Shown: piece by piece, positions 51,477 through 62,400 of the stretch | Numbering within the stretch: the first letter of the stretch is position 1 | How the letters are laid out: every line of letters starts with the position of its first letter | NCBI RefSeq assembly: GCF_041538065.1 | Contig: NZ_JBGORW010000001.1 | Coordinates: 248,001-312,000, forward strand | DNA: 64,000 nucleotides | Source: Leptotrichia hongkongensis | GTDB lineage: Bacteria; Fusobacteriota; Fusobacteriia; Fusobacteriales; Leptotrichiaceae | Direction of reading: 5' to 3' | Notes under the pieces: generated by a model | What the model was told of the DNA's origin: nothing | What the model saw: only the letters and a program-made list of their open reading frames with translations | Database searches by the model: none | Translations under genes and position numbers: made by a program

Positions 51477-51938
51477 ATGACAAAAAGTTTGTTACAAGTA
51501 AAAAAAGATTTAAAAGCCTTTGCCAAAAGATGTAAAGACTTTAAATACACTGATTCTGCATTGCTTATATTTTTATTATGCGGAATGTTATTGTCAGTTA
51601 ATTTATTTTCAGCGCCTACAGCTGATTCGAGCATTAAAAACCAGGTTCATCAGATTAATACGTCAATAAGTCAGATACGAACAGATTTCAAGCGTGCAAA
51701 AGCTGAAAACAGAAAACTGATAAAAGGTACAAACCTTGAATTAATTCAGTTAATGGAACAAGGAGATCATGTAGTAAAATCGCCTTGGAGCAGTTGGCAA
51801 TATGGAATGAATTTCTTCTACAATGACTGGCAAGGAAAATACAAAGGTCGTGGAGATAAAACAGAAAATATTAAATACAAAAGAGATGCCAGCAGTAAAT
51901 TTGGAACATTCGATGGTGGGAAATATGGAACACTTTAA
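51477..51938 (+). CDS. autotransporter N-terminal part (frameshifted from 52073-58414)
   Basis: 153 aa. KSLLQVKKDLKAFAKRCKDF followed by YTDSALLIFLLCGMLLSV is the fusobacterial autotransporter N-terminal domain with an extended signal. LELIQLMEQGDHVVKSPWSS and NDWQGKYKGRGDKTE are the usual continuation. It stops at TAA 51936, while the -1/+2 frame carries on as NTLNNKVIEPISAVPVDAAV into the passenger. The switch must occur between 51899 and 51937. No long homopolymer is there, so a one-base indel (real or sequencing) is most likely. Confidence 0.85.
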   Translation: MTKSLLQVKKDLKAFAKRCKDFKYTDSALLIFLLCGMLLSVNLFSAPTADSSIKNQVHQINTSISQIRTDFKRAKAENRKLIKGTNLELIQLMEQGDHVVKSPWSSWQYGMNFFYNDWQGKYKGRGDKTENIKYKRDASSKFGTFDGGKYGTL

Positions 51939-52072
51939 ATAATAAAGTTATTGAACCAATTTCGGCGGTACCAGTAGATGCTGCTGTTAGACCAAAAAAT
52001 ATTGACAAGCAACCGCCAACATTCACTGTTGCAGGGGCAGATGGTGGGTTCCCAAGCTTCGAAACAAGAACA

Positions 52073-55000
52073 GTGCCAAGTATTTCAAGAATTGAAATTG
52101 GTACTCCCGCTACTATAAATACATTTAATCCACCTGCATTAAGTTTTGTAGGAACTGGTTTTGGACAAGGTGATTCAATAGGTAGGATAGGTGATTATAA
52201 ATTTTTAACAGGGTCTGGAACAGTAGTAATAGAAAATTTTGAAACATATAATGCTAATAATTTTGTAGTTGAAATGACAAATAGTGCTTCAAATGCTACA
52301 GCAGGAAGTTTAACGGCAAGTGTAACGGCCAAAGAAGGTGGAAAACCATGGTCTTCAGCCCCTGCTGCTACAGTAAGCATTAATAATTCAAATACATTTG
52401 GAGGAAAAAATGCTTTTATTAATGATTTACGTCCACGTGATGTAAATTACAATGGAAATTATACATTTAAAACAAATTCTTCAGATCAGAAAATATTTAT
52501 AAGTTATAATCCTGCCGGACTTATTAATGGTACTGAACGTCCAGTTTATGCTCCTGGTTCTGGTACTTTTTGGTCTGGATTTGGACAACACTATACTTCA
52601 AAGCTGAATGGAGATTTAAATATAGAATCTAACGGTTCTGGAATTACAATAGGAGTAGAACATCAATTATGGAATTCTGCTGTTGGGGCTACTGCCGATT
52701 TGTCAGATGGATATTCAACATGGCTTAATACAGGAAATATGAACCTGAACAGAGGTAATCAGATAATAGGAATTATGATTGATATTGAGTCAGAAGCAGA
52801 TGATGCAAATGGATTGAGAAAGAAAAATAATGAACAGACTATTAATAGAGGAAAAATTACAATAGGAACAGGAAATAATACGACAACTGATAGTATAGGA
52901 ATAGATTTTGGTGATTATGCGGCTTCTCCAACAATTCCAGTAGATGTAGAGCTTGGAAATATTGTTGTAAATGATAATAGGAATTATGGATTTAGAATGA
53001 GAAATTTAACATCACGTGCTATAGCTGATACTTACTATGATGATGTTACTATATCTGGTGGAAATGGGAAAGTATCAGTTGATGGAACAAATAATGTTGG
53101 ACTAGCTATTCAGAAATCAGTATCAGCTAATGTTAAAGATACTGCTACTGGTAATGGTGCTACTGTAGCAGCCAATGGAATTTATACAATAGCTGGAAAC
53201 AAAAACTACGAAAGACTTATAGGAGATAACCCTATTTCAAACTATTTTTCATTGAATGTTGATTTAAAAGGACATGAAAATGTAGGTATTTTAAGAATGG
53301 CAGGTTATTCAGCAAATAATACAAATGACTTTATTTTCTTTGATAACTTTACAGATAGTAAAGGAGCTGCACAAACTGGAAATATAGGAACTTTTGATAT
53401 TCATAATGCAGCTAACACTACATATATAGATAGTGGGATAACAAAGACAAGACATGGAGCTACAAATAACGTATTATTAAGAACAGATGCACACGGAATG
53501 CAAAATCAGGGAACAATAACTATCAATGGTTCAAATGGAGGATATGTAACATATCAAGATCCTGTAAATTCAACTAAAACAATAGAAGAAGCAGCAGGAA
53601 ATATAGTTATGCTTGCTAATGGAACTGGACAAAAAGTTGTAAACTACGGAGTAATTAATCAGACAAATGCCGGACTTAAAAATACAGTAGGACTTGTTGC
53701 AAATGCTGGTGGAGAAGCTAAAAATAGTGTTTTAATAGCAGCAGATGCAAATAATGCAGCAAATCATAACAGAAGAACTAAAAATGATACGGCTAGAACA
53801 AATGATATGATTGGTAAAATCGAAATGGCAGGTGTGGGAAGTATTGGAATGTATATTACTTCTGGTTCAACAGGGGAAAATAGCGGAGAAATTAAACTTA
53901 CAGGTGCAGATGGAAGAAATGTAGGAATATTTAATGCAGGAACTACAACTGTAACAGGAGCAGTACTTACAGCAGCGACAACAGATGGTAAAATAGAAAC
54001 AACAGGTAAAAATTCAGTAGGATTATTTAATGAGAATGGTGGAATAGCTAACATAAAATTAGATAATGGCGGTGCAACAGCTTTAAATGTAAGCATTATA
54101 GGAAATGATGGTGCTAGTGGAATTTATGCAAAAGGTGGAACAGTAACAGCAGATGACAGTAAAAATGCTATTACAAATCCAACTTCTACAAAAGGTGAAT
54201 TAAAAATAACGGTAACTGATACCGGTGCAGATAAAGGTGTTGGAGTTTACGCAGAAGGAAATGCAGTTATTACATTAAAATATTCTGATATTAATGTAAA
54301 TAATGGAATAGGAGAAGGTGGTGGAGGAATCTACGCACTTAATACCTCTAATGTGAATGTAGAAGGAGCTACTGTAACATATAATGGAGAAGGTTATGCT
54401 CTCTATACAGAAAACAGTGGAACTATAAATGCTAATAATTCTAAGATTAAATTACTTGGAAAAGCAGTAGGATTTAATATTAAGGGAACTGGTGGAACAT
54501 ATGTTTCAAATGTCAGTTTGAGTGGTGCTGGAATAGATATTGATTCAAATGATGTTATACTTTTAGGAGTAACAGATCCAACTTCTCATAATTTGAGCAA
54601 TTTTGATTCTGTATTACTTGGTGCTTCAGGAGTGAGCTTGTCTGGTATTGGTGGAACAGCAACTGATTATAAGATAGCGGTACTTGATGGTGTAAATAAT
54701 GGAAAATCATTTAAAATAGATCAAGTATTAGATAAAAGTGAAGCTGTAACACCTACACCTATATCAGCAGCTACTCAATCATATAAATATGTTAGAAATT
54801 TATTGTTACAAAGAAGTATTATTGATGTAAATGCGGATGTAAAAGCTGAATTAAGTTCATCTGATGCAACAGCAATGAAATCTCCAAATGGTGCTGTTGT
54901 TGGACTTTATGTAACTGCAACACCAAATGCAAGTAGTAATAATGAAACTGGAATAAATGTAAATAATATTACAATAACTTCTGATAGAACAGATGCAGGA

Positions 55001-58000
55001 GCTGGAGCAATTGGATTATATACAAATTATGGTAAAATTAATATTTCTAATGGTTCAACTTTAAATATTGAAACAAATACCTCAAATACTATAAATGATA
55101 AAGCAGTTGGAGCATATGTAGTAAATGGTTCCGAAATAGATAATAAAGGTACAATTAATATTGGTGGAAAAAAATCTATAGGACTTTTAGGTCTTTCATA
55201 TAGACAAGATTCGAGCGGTAATGTTGTTGGAAATGAATTTGGAAATGGAGACGAAGGAATAATAAAAGTTAATAATGATGGTAATTTAGTTCTTGATGGA
55301 GAAGGAGCAAAAGGAATATTGGTATATAATAATAGTAGTAAAGCTCCTCTTACATATACAAACAATAGTGGAATAACTGTACCGCTTCCTACAAATATAA
55401 CACCAGTGGCGGTAAACACAGCTACTAACGATTCAAATGGAATAATAACACTTACAGGAGAAAAAGCAGTAGGAATTTATGCTGATGAGGCAATTGCGAC
55501 GAATAAAGGTATTATAGACTTACAAGGAACAAAAGGACAGATAGGACTTTATGGAACAACTACTTCAGGAATAGCAGGAAGGGATTCTGTATTAATAAAT
55601 GCCAATGGTGGAACTATTAAAGTAGGAAATTCAACATTATCTGCAAATACTGATGTTCCAAATATTGGAATATTTACAGAATCTAACAATCAAGTTACAA
55701 ATGACGGAACAATTACAGTTGGAGATAATTCTTATGGAATTTATGCTAAAAATATAAGAGAAACTGGGAATTCTAATTTAACTGTTAATCAAAATGGTGT
55801 TGGAATATTTGCTGTTGGTGAAGTAGGAACACCTGGAAATGTTGTTATTGATAATGGAGCTAAAATAACAGTAAATAATGGTATACCTAAAAAGGAAAGT
55901 GTTGGGGTATTTACTGGTGGAAATAACACAGTTAATGTAACAGATAATGGTTCTATTATGGACTTGAAAAATTCAACATTTGGTTTTGTATTAAAAGCTC
56001 CAGGTACATTTGTTAACTCAAATACAGGAACTGTTAAACTATCAAATGATGCAGTCTATGTTTACACAGATAACAGTGCTTCTAATATTACTAATAATGC
56101 TACGTTAACAACAACAGGAGACAGAAACTACGGATTATATGGAAATGGTACGATGGTAAATAACGGGGTAATTGATTTCTCAGCAGGTAATGGAAACGTA
56201 GGAATGTATGCAACCACAGGTGGAACTGCAACTAACTTTGGAACTATTAAAGTTGGAACATCTAATACTTCAGCTAAAGAATTTGGTGTAGGTATGGCGA
56301 CTGGATATTATGATGACACTCCAGGTTCACCAACACGTGGTCAAACATTTAATCAAGGAACTGTAATAAATAGAGGAAGAATAGAAGTAAGTCAGCCAAA
56401 TACAATGGGTATGTATGCGGTAGGAGCAGGTTCTAAAGCAGTTAACTATGGAGATATCGACCTTTCTGGAAGTAGTACAATAGGTATGTACATTGATAGA
56501 GGAGCAACAGGAGAAAACTGGGGAAATATAAGAACAACAGCAAGCGGACTTACATCAGTAAAAGGTATTTACGTTGCTAACGGAAGTTACGTTAAGAACT
56601 ACGGAACAATAAATATCGCAGCATCAGATCCTAAGAGTGCAGGTGTTTGGACTGATACTCAATCTGTAGCAAATGTTGATGATACTGCAACAGGAGTAAG
56701 TCCAATAACAGGATTTAGTCAAACAGGAACTTCAACACCTAGAATGAAAGTAGTAACAGCTGATGACATGAAAGAAATGGGAGGAATCACAATTAAAGTT
56801 CCGCCTAGAATGACACCACCTACTGTTACTGATGCACAAGGTAATGTTATCCCAATATTTAAAGTCGATACAGATGTTCCAGCACCAGCACCAACAACTG
56901 CAATTGTAACATCACCATCAGGAATTACTTCAATAAATCTTGCTACAAGTAACTTCTTGAACTTCCCATCAGCTTCGGAAGCTTCAAGTTTAGGAATGTA
57001 TGTAGATACTTCAGGAGTTAATTACACAAATCCTATACAAGGAATAAACAACTTGACAGGATTGACAGACATTAATTTATATTTCGGAAGTGAAGCGGCA
57101 AAATACACTACCGCAAAAGCAATACAGATAGGGAATAATATTTTAAAACCATATAATGATGCACTAGCTTCAGTAGTAACAGCTGGAACAACATTAAACT
57201 CAACTGCAGCCAGCCTTACTTGGATGGCACAGCCTACAAAAAATGCTGCGACTGGACTTTTGGATAAAGTATATCTGGTAAAAATTCCTTATACAATTTT
57301 TGCCAAAGCTGGAGATGCCCAAACTTATAACTTCCTGGCAGGACTTGAAGAAAGATACGGAGTAGAAGGCTTGGGAACGAAAGAAAAATCAATATTTGAT
57401 AAGCTGAATAGCTTGACAGGTGGAGAAGGACACATTTTAGCTCAAGCAATCGATGAAATGAAAGGTCACCAATACTCAAATATCCAACAAAGAACTAAAG
57501 AAACTGGAGATATCTTGAGTCAAGAATTTAATTACTTGCAAGATGAATGGAGAAATCCTACCAAAGACAATAACAAGATTAAAATGTTTGGTCATAGAGG
57601 AGAATACAACACTGATACAGCTGGCGTAGTTGATTACACAGATAATGCTTACGGAGTGGCTTATGTTCATGAAAATGAAACTGTTAAACTTGGACGTAAA
57701 TCAGGATGGTATGCAGGAGCTGTAACAAACAGATTTGACTTTAAAGATTTAGGTAAATCGAAAGAAACTCAAACTATGGTAAAAGCTGGATTATTCAAGA
57801 CAGTATCGCCTTACAATGATCACAATGGCTCATTAACTTGGAAGATTGCCGGAGAGGCTTTTGCAGGACGTGGAGATATGAAACGTAGATACTGGATAGT
57901 TGATGAAGTATTTGAAGCAAAAGGAAAATACACTACTTACGGTGTCGCACTTAAAAATGAAATTGGAAAAGAATTCAGAACAAGTGAAAACACAAGTATC

Positions 58001-58414
58001 CGTCCATACGGAGCTTTGAATTTGGAATATGGAAAATATTCAGACTTTAGAGAAACAGGGCCTATGGCTTTGAAAGTGAAAGGAAACGACTATTTTTCAG
58101 TAAAACCCGAAGCAGGAATATCATTTAACTATAAGCAGGATTTGGGTGAAAGAAGCAGATTAACGGCTAGTTTAACAGCGGCTTATGAAAACGAGCTAGG
58201 TGAATTATACGATGTTCAAAATAAAGCCAAACTAAAAGGAACAAAAGCGTCTTACTACAAACTTCGTGGAGATAAGGAAAATCACAGAGGAAATGGTAAG
58301 TTTGACTTAAACTTTGGATGGGACAACACAAGATTTGGAGTAACGGTAAATGCTGGATATGATACAACTGGAGAAAACTTTAGGGGTGGAATTGGATTTA
58401 GAGTTATTTACTAA
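52073..58414 (+). CDS. giant autotransporter passenger and beta-barrel (N-terminus out of frame)
   Basis: 2113 aa from GTG 52073, though the frame is open from 51899 and belongs to the gene starting at 51477 (about 2300 aa in all). The passenger is a long series of degenerate beta-helix units with patterns such as VGLF/IGLYG, NNGTITVG and NSYGIYAKN, typical of fusobacterial adhesin-like autotransporters. From about residue 1840 (KMFGHRGEYNTDTAGVVDYT) a 12-strand barrel begins, ending with the aromatic terminus GIGFRVIY used for outer-membrane insertion. The likely role is surface adhesion or aggregation; the partner is unknown. Confidence 0.9.
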   Translation: MPSISRIEIGTPATINTFNPPALSFVGTGFGQGDSIGRIGDYKFLTGSGTVVIENFETYNANNFVVEMTNSASNATAGSLTASVTAKEGGKPWSSAPAATVSINNSNTFGGKNAFINDLRPRDVNYNGNYTFKTNSSDQKIFISYNPAGLINGTERPVYAPGSGTFWSGFGQHYTSKLNGDLNIESNGSGITIGVEHQLWNSAVGATADLSDGYSTWLNTGNMNLNRGNQIIGIMIDIESEADDANGLRKKNNEQTINRGKITIGTGNNTTTDSIGIDFGDYAASPTIPVDVELGNIVVNDNRNYGFRMRNLTSRAIADTYYDDVTISGGNGKVSVDGTNNVGLAIQKSVSANVKDTATGNGATVAANGIYTIAGNKNYERLIGDNPISNYFSLNVDLKGHENVGILRMAGYSANNTNDFIFFDNFTDSKGAAQTGNIGTFDIHNAANTTYIDSGITKTRHGATNNVLLRTDAHGMQNQGTITINGSNGGYVTYQDPVNSTKTIEEAAGNIVMLANGTGQKVVNYGVINQTNAGLKNTVGLVANAGGEAKNSVLIAADANNAANHNRRTKNDTARTNDMIGKIEMAGVGSIGMYITSGSTGENSGEIKLTGADGRNVGIFNAGTTTVTGAVLTAATTDGKIETTGKNSVGLFNENGGIANIKLDNGGATALNVSIIGNDGASGIYAKGGTVTADDSKNAITNPTSTKGELKITVTDTGADKGVGVYAEGNAVITLKYSDINVNNGIGEGGGGIYALNTSNVNVEGATVTYNGEGYALYTENSGTINANNSKIKLLGKAVGFNIKGTGGTYVSNVSLSGAGIDIDSNDVILLGVTDPTSHNLSNFDSVLLGASGVSLSGIGGTATDYKIAVLDGVNNGKSFKIDQVLDKSEAVTPTPISAATQSYKYVRNLLLQRSIIDVNADVKAELSSSDATAMKSPNGAVVGLYVTATPNASSNNETGINVNNITITSDRTDAGAGAIGLYTNYGKINISNGSTLNIETNTSNTINDKAVGAYVVNGSEIDNKGTINIGGKKSIGLLGLSYRQDSSGNVVGNEFGNGDEGIIKVNNDGNLVLDGEGAKGILVYNNSSKAPLTYTNNSGITVPLPTNITPVAVNTATNDSNGIITLTGEKAVGIYADEAIATNKGIIDLQGTKGQIGLYGTTTSGIAGRDSVLINANGGTIKVGNSTLSANTDVPNIGIFTESNNQVTNDGTITVGDNSYGIYAKNIRETGNSNLTVNQNGVGIFAVGEVGTPGNVVIDNGAKITVNNGIPKKESVGVFTGGNNTVNVTDNGSIMDLKNSTFGFVLKAPGTFVNSNTGTVKLSNDAVYVYTDNSASNITNNATLTTTGDRNYGLYGNGTMVNNGVIDFSAGNGNVGMYATTGGTATNFGTIKVGTSNTSAKEFGVGMATGYYDDTPGSPTRGQTFNQGTVINRGRIEVSQPNTMGMYAVGAGSKAVNYGDIDLSGSSTIGMYIDRGATGENWGNIRTTASGLTSVKGIYVANGSYVKNYGTINIAASDPKSAGVWTDTQSVANVDDTATGVSPITGFSQTGTSTPRMKVVTADDMKEMGGITIKVPPRMTPPTVTDAQGNVIPIFKVDTDVPAPAPTTAIVTSPSGITSINLATSNFLNFPSASEASSLGMYVDTSGVNYTNPIQGINNLTGLTDINLYFGSEAAKYTTAKAIQIGNNILKPYNDALASVVTAGTTLNSTAASLTWMAQPTKNAATGLLDKVYLVKIPYTIFAKAGDAQTYNFLAGLEERYGVEGLGTKEKSIFDKLNSLTGGEGHILAQAIDEMKGHQYSNIQQRTKETGDILSQEFNYLQDEWRNPTKDNNKIKMFGHRGEYNTDTAGVVDYTDNAYGVAYVHENETVKLGRKSGWYAGAVTNRFDFKDLGKSKETQTMVKAGLFKTVSPYNDHNGSLTWKIAGEAFAGRGDMKRRYWIVDEVFEAKGKYTTYGVALKNEIGKEFRTSENTSIRPYGALNLEYGKYSDFRETGPMALKVKGNDYFSVKPEAGISFNYKQDLGERSRLTASLTAAYENELGELYDVQNKAKLKGTKASYYKLRGDKENHRGNGKFDLNFGWDNTRFGVTVNAGYDTTGENFRGGIGFRVIY

Positions 58415-58455
58415 TTCTTAATATTTTGAGTTATAGTTCTAATTAATAAAGTTAT

Positions 58456-58502
58456 AAAAAATTGGAAGTTATCTATTAATTTAGATTTTCTTCCAATTTT
58501 TT
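58456..58502 (+). terminator. terminator of the giant autotransporter
   Basis: AAAAATTGGAAG pairs perfectly with CTTCCAATTTTT (12 bp) across a 21-nt loop, ending in a T7 run. Confidence 0.92.
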
Positions 58503-58511
58503 TGTTATATA

Positions 58512-58571
58512 TATAGTAAAACTAGTTTAAAACAGAACTCAAAAATTATGATTATTTTACTCAAACCCTAA
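58512..58571 (-). repeat. 60-bp AT-rich dispersed repeat (copy 2, inverted)
   Basis: Read on the minus strand it starts AGGGTTTGAGTAAAATAATC and ends AGTTTTACTATA, like 15101-15160 and 63836-63897. It is followed by an ACTATTTACAAACTATGTAA segment (58616-58635) that resembles 12516-12535. Confidence 0.7.
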
Positions 58572-58590
58572 ATTATATAATTTCTATCAG

Positions 58591-58834
58591 TTTAATTTTA
58601 AATGGGTTCGAGTATACTATTTACAAACTATGTAATTGTTATCCTATTCCCCGTTTGAAAGTAGTCTCTAATATGCTTTAGAATAAGATTATTTTGTTTA
58701 ATAATGGTTTTTATTGTTTTATTATGTTTTTTCTTTATTAAAAAAAATTTTAATTATTTTGAAATACTAGGTTTTTATCCTTCATTGGAAAAGTTTTTAA
58801 CGAATTCGTTATTTAAATGGAGCTTAGTATTAAT
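58591..58834 (+). repeat. AT-rich repeat ends (TTTAAATGGG-type)
   Basis: Two versions of a recurrent end motif close to TTATTTAAATGGGNTTAGTA lie at 58591-58618 and 58808-58834. Related copies are at 12945-12968 and 18769-18794, and, inverted, at the start of both 360-bp repeats (16601, 28616). No convincing gene lies in 58503-58847. Confidence 0.5.
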
Positions 58835-58847
58835 TTATCACGAATTA

Positions 58848-59387
58848 TTATTTTTGCCATTTATCTCTATTTTCCTTTTCGATTTTCTTCTGATTCTCTA
58901 TATATTCTGTAATGTTTATAAAAATTTCTTTTAATTTAAATAATGTAATGCAATAAAGTGATAGAATGCTTAAACTGTTAATTTCAATATTAAAAATTAA
59001 CATTAGCAGTAAAAATATTAAAATAGTAATTAAAACTATTGTCCATTCAATTTTAGAAAAAGGATTGATATTATTGTCATCCATTCCTACATCAGTTGTA
59101 ATGAGAAGATGAAGAATATAAACGCCAATTAATTTTATTAATTGCCAAAAAAATGAAAAATTTTCTAGAATAATCTTGTTTCCAGCCAGATGAAATAAAA
59201 TAATCATAAGAAATTCAATTATAAAAAATTTTTTCTCGTCATATAAATTTATAATTCCATTAATTAGTGACAAAACAAGCATTATTTCAATAATATGTAT
59301 TGTAAATCCGTTTTTATCCAACTTTTGAATATCAATATAATCCATAAAAATTGAATTTAATAAAATCATTTTTATTATTTGATACAT
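58848..59387 (-). CDS. hypothetical multi-pass membrane protein
   Basis: 179 aa from ATG 59387, which follows AAAGGAG; a frame extending to 59444 is not supported by a ribosome site. Four to five hydrophobic segments (for example IIEIMLVLSLINGIINL, FFIIEFLMIILFHLAG, LIKLIGVYILHLLI and WTIVLITILIFLLLMLIF) and a charged C-terminal helix are visible. I do not recognise a family. It lies downstream of metH in the same direction and could be on its transcript. Confidence 0.65.
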   Translation of the reverse strand: MYQIIKMILLNSIFMDYIDIQKLDKNGFTIHIIEIMLVLSLINGIINLYDEKKFFIIEFLMIILFHLAGNKIILENFSFFWQLIKLIGVYILHLLITTDVGMDDNNINPFSKIEWTIVLITILIFLLLMLIFNIEINSLSILSLYCITLFKLKEIFINITEYIENQKKIEKENRDKWQK

Positions 59388-59462
59388 TTTGTTTCTCCTT
59401 TCATAAGAAAAGTGCATTATATAAGTTAAAATAACACACTTCACTTACAAAAAATTCAAAAA

Positions 59463-62400
59463 CTACATATTAAAATATTTACAGAATGGCTGTGAGAATA
59501 CAATCGCACTTACTGTAGCTTCTGGGTACATCATAAACTCTTCTGTTAGAGAGATTCCGTATCTTTCTGGTTTCAATAAATTAAATAATTTTCTCTGGTC
59601 ACTTAAATCTGGGCAGGCTGGGTATCCGAAAGAGTAACGGTTTCCTTGATACTGAGCGTTTAAAATTTCGTTTAAGGAGATGTCCTTGTCAATAATTCCT
59701 ACATCCTGACGCATCATTTTGTGAATGTATTCTGATGTTGCTTCAGCAAGTTCAAGTCCTACAGAGTTTACAATATGCCCTCTGTAAAATTCACCTTTTT
59801 CTTTAAGTTCATTTGAAACAAGTCTTGATTTTTCTCCTGCAGTTGCAACGAAGAATCCGATGTAGTCAATTCCATCTGGGCTTACATAATCATTTAATGA
59901 TAAAAACTGTCCGTATTTTTGTCTTGGGAAATCAAATGTTTCTAGAACAGTTGACAAGTCATCTGATAAAACTTCGATTTTGAAATCTTCCTTTCTTTCT
60001 CCAGCTTTTCGACGTACAGGGAAAAACTTGTAGATAGCTTTTATATCAAAATATTCATCACCATTTTCGATAATATCCAAAATTTCATTGTATAATTTTA
60101 TTGTTCTAGGATCTTGCTTTTCAATTAGATTATTTACAATCCATTTCATTCCAAGGTGTTTTCCAATTAACATTTGTAAATTTATGAATGGGAATACATC
60201 TTTTGCTTTTATGTTTGTTATAATTTGTTTATTTAATGTTTGTGGCTTATAAATTTTTTCAAAGTCGTATTTTGGAAGTTCAACTTTTGAAAAATCAAAT
60301 GTTCCGTCAGCATCCTTAATGTCACTTACTGTTGGTTTAACTTTTAACTGCTCAAGTTTTTTTGCATCTTTAATTGTTACGAGTTCTCTACGTTTTTGCA
60401 AGTATTCCTTAAATTCTTCAAATTTTTTCTCATCAATCATTTTGTTTAAGTCAGCAAGAGCCGTCATTGCATCTCTTGAGTAAATTACGATATTATTTTT
60501 GTAGGCAGGCTCAATTTTATTTACAGTGAATTTTTCCGTAAGTGCCGCACCTCCTACAAATATTGGAATATCAATACCAGCTTCATGCAGAACGCCCATA
60601 GTATTCACCATTTCTGTGGCAGATTTTACAAGAAGTCCAGAAAGGCCCAAGAAGTCTGCTTTATGTTCAATAATTGCTTCACGGATTTTTTCAGCAGGAG
60701 TATTTATTCCTAAGTCGATTACTTCATAACCATTATTTCCAATGATTATTCCAACCAGATTTTTTCCAATGTCATGAACATCCCCTTTTACCGTTGCCAT
60801 AATTACTTTTCCTTTTACAGATGATTCATCTTTTTCCATAAACTGTTCCAGATGTGAAACTGAGGCTTTCATAACTTCTGCACTTTGCAGGACTTCGGCA
60901 ACAATTAAGTCATTGTTGTTAAACAGTCTTCCGACTTCATCCATTCCAGTCATCAGAGGACCGTTTATTATGTCGATTGGAGAATATTTCTGAAGTAATT
61001 CATCAAGATAGACAATCAGATTTTTTTTACTTCCTTCAACAACTAAATTTGAGACTTTTTCTTCGGTAGTTAAGTTGCTTGTATCGACCACTTTTTGGAT
61101 GGCTTTTTTCTCACGGTAGAAGTTTGCAAATTTTGATACATTTTCATCGTTTGTATGGAATAATAGATTTTCTGCCAATTCCTTTTCTTCATCTGAAATT
61201 TCGTCCATTGGCATAACTTTTTCAGTATTTACTATTGCATAGTCAAGTCCAGCTTCGTAGGCTTTTTGCATATAGTAAGTATTCAAAACTTCTCTTCCTG
61301 CGACAGGCAGTCCAAATGAAACATTACTTACTCCTAAAATTGTCTTTACATTTGGCATTTCAGCTTTAATTTGTCTAATTGCCTCAATTGTTGCTGTGGC
61401 AGAGCCAATATACTTCTGATCTCCTGTAGCAACTGGGAAAACTAACGTGTCAAAAATTATATCTCTTTCATCAATTCCGTATTTTTTCGTAAGAAGTTCG
61501 TAACTTCTTCTAGCAACTTTCAATTTTTTCTCAACTGAAACAGCCATTCCTTCCTCATCAATCAGTCCCACAACGACAGAAGCCCCAAAATCCTTAATAA
61601 CTTTTGCCATATCAGCAAATTTCTTTTCTCCATCTTCAAGGTTAATCGAATTTATAATTCCTTTTCCTTGTAAGTAAGTAAGACCTTCCTTAATAACATT
61701 TATATCAGTTGAGTCAATCATAAGAGGAACTTTTGCAAATTTTGCCACTTTATCTAAGAAAGCTTTCATGTCTGCCACTTCATCCCTGTCTGGATTTGCA
61801 AGGCAAATATCAATTACATCTGCACGCCCCTTAATCTGAAGTCTGGCAACTTCTGTAGCCTCGTCAAATTTTTCGCTTGCAATTAAGTTTTTAAAAATAC
61901 GTGAACCAATTACATTTGTACGTTCTCCCACGTAAATTGGACGGTTTTGGGGAGTTTCTAGAGTAATTAGTCCTGATACATCATTAAAATCTTTGCTTTC
62001 ATCAATAACTCTTGGAGAATAGTTTACACTTTTTTCCTTAATTTTCTGAATATGTTCAGGCGTAGTTCCGCAGCACCCTCCAACAATATTTAAATAATTA
62101 TTTTGGAAAAACGGCTCAATTTTTGCAGATAATGTATCTGGAGTTTCCTCGTATTCCCCATCTTCGTTAGGAAGTCCAGCATTTGGGTAAACTGAAATAT
62201 ATGTATTTGAAATATTATTCAATGTCTTTAAAAATTGTGTCATAAATTCAGGTCCTGTTGCACAGTTCAGTCCCACAGAAAATGGATTCATATGATTTAC
62301 AGCGTAATAAAAAGCGTCTGCCGACTGTCCAGCAAGTGTAGTCCCTGTACTTTCGATTGTAAACGATAGCATCAACGGTACAGTATAATTTTCTTCCATT

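Noticed and set aside
53764..55419. Minus-strand open frames across the giant autotransporter
   Set aside because: Pro/Val/Ile-rich antisense shadows of the repetitive passenger; no ribosome sites.
58704..58934. 76-codon hydrophobic plus-strand frame
   Set aside because: It overlaps the better-supported membrane gene on the minus strand and AT-rich repeats; no ribosome site.
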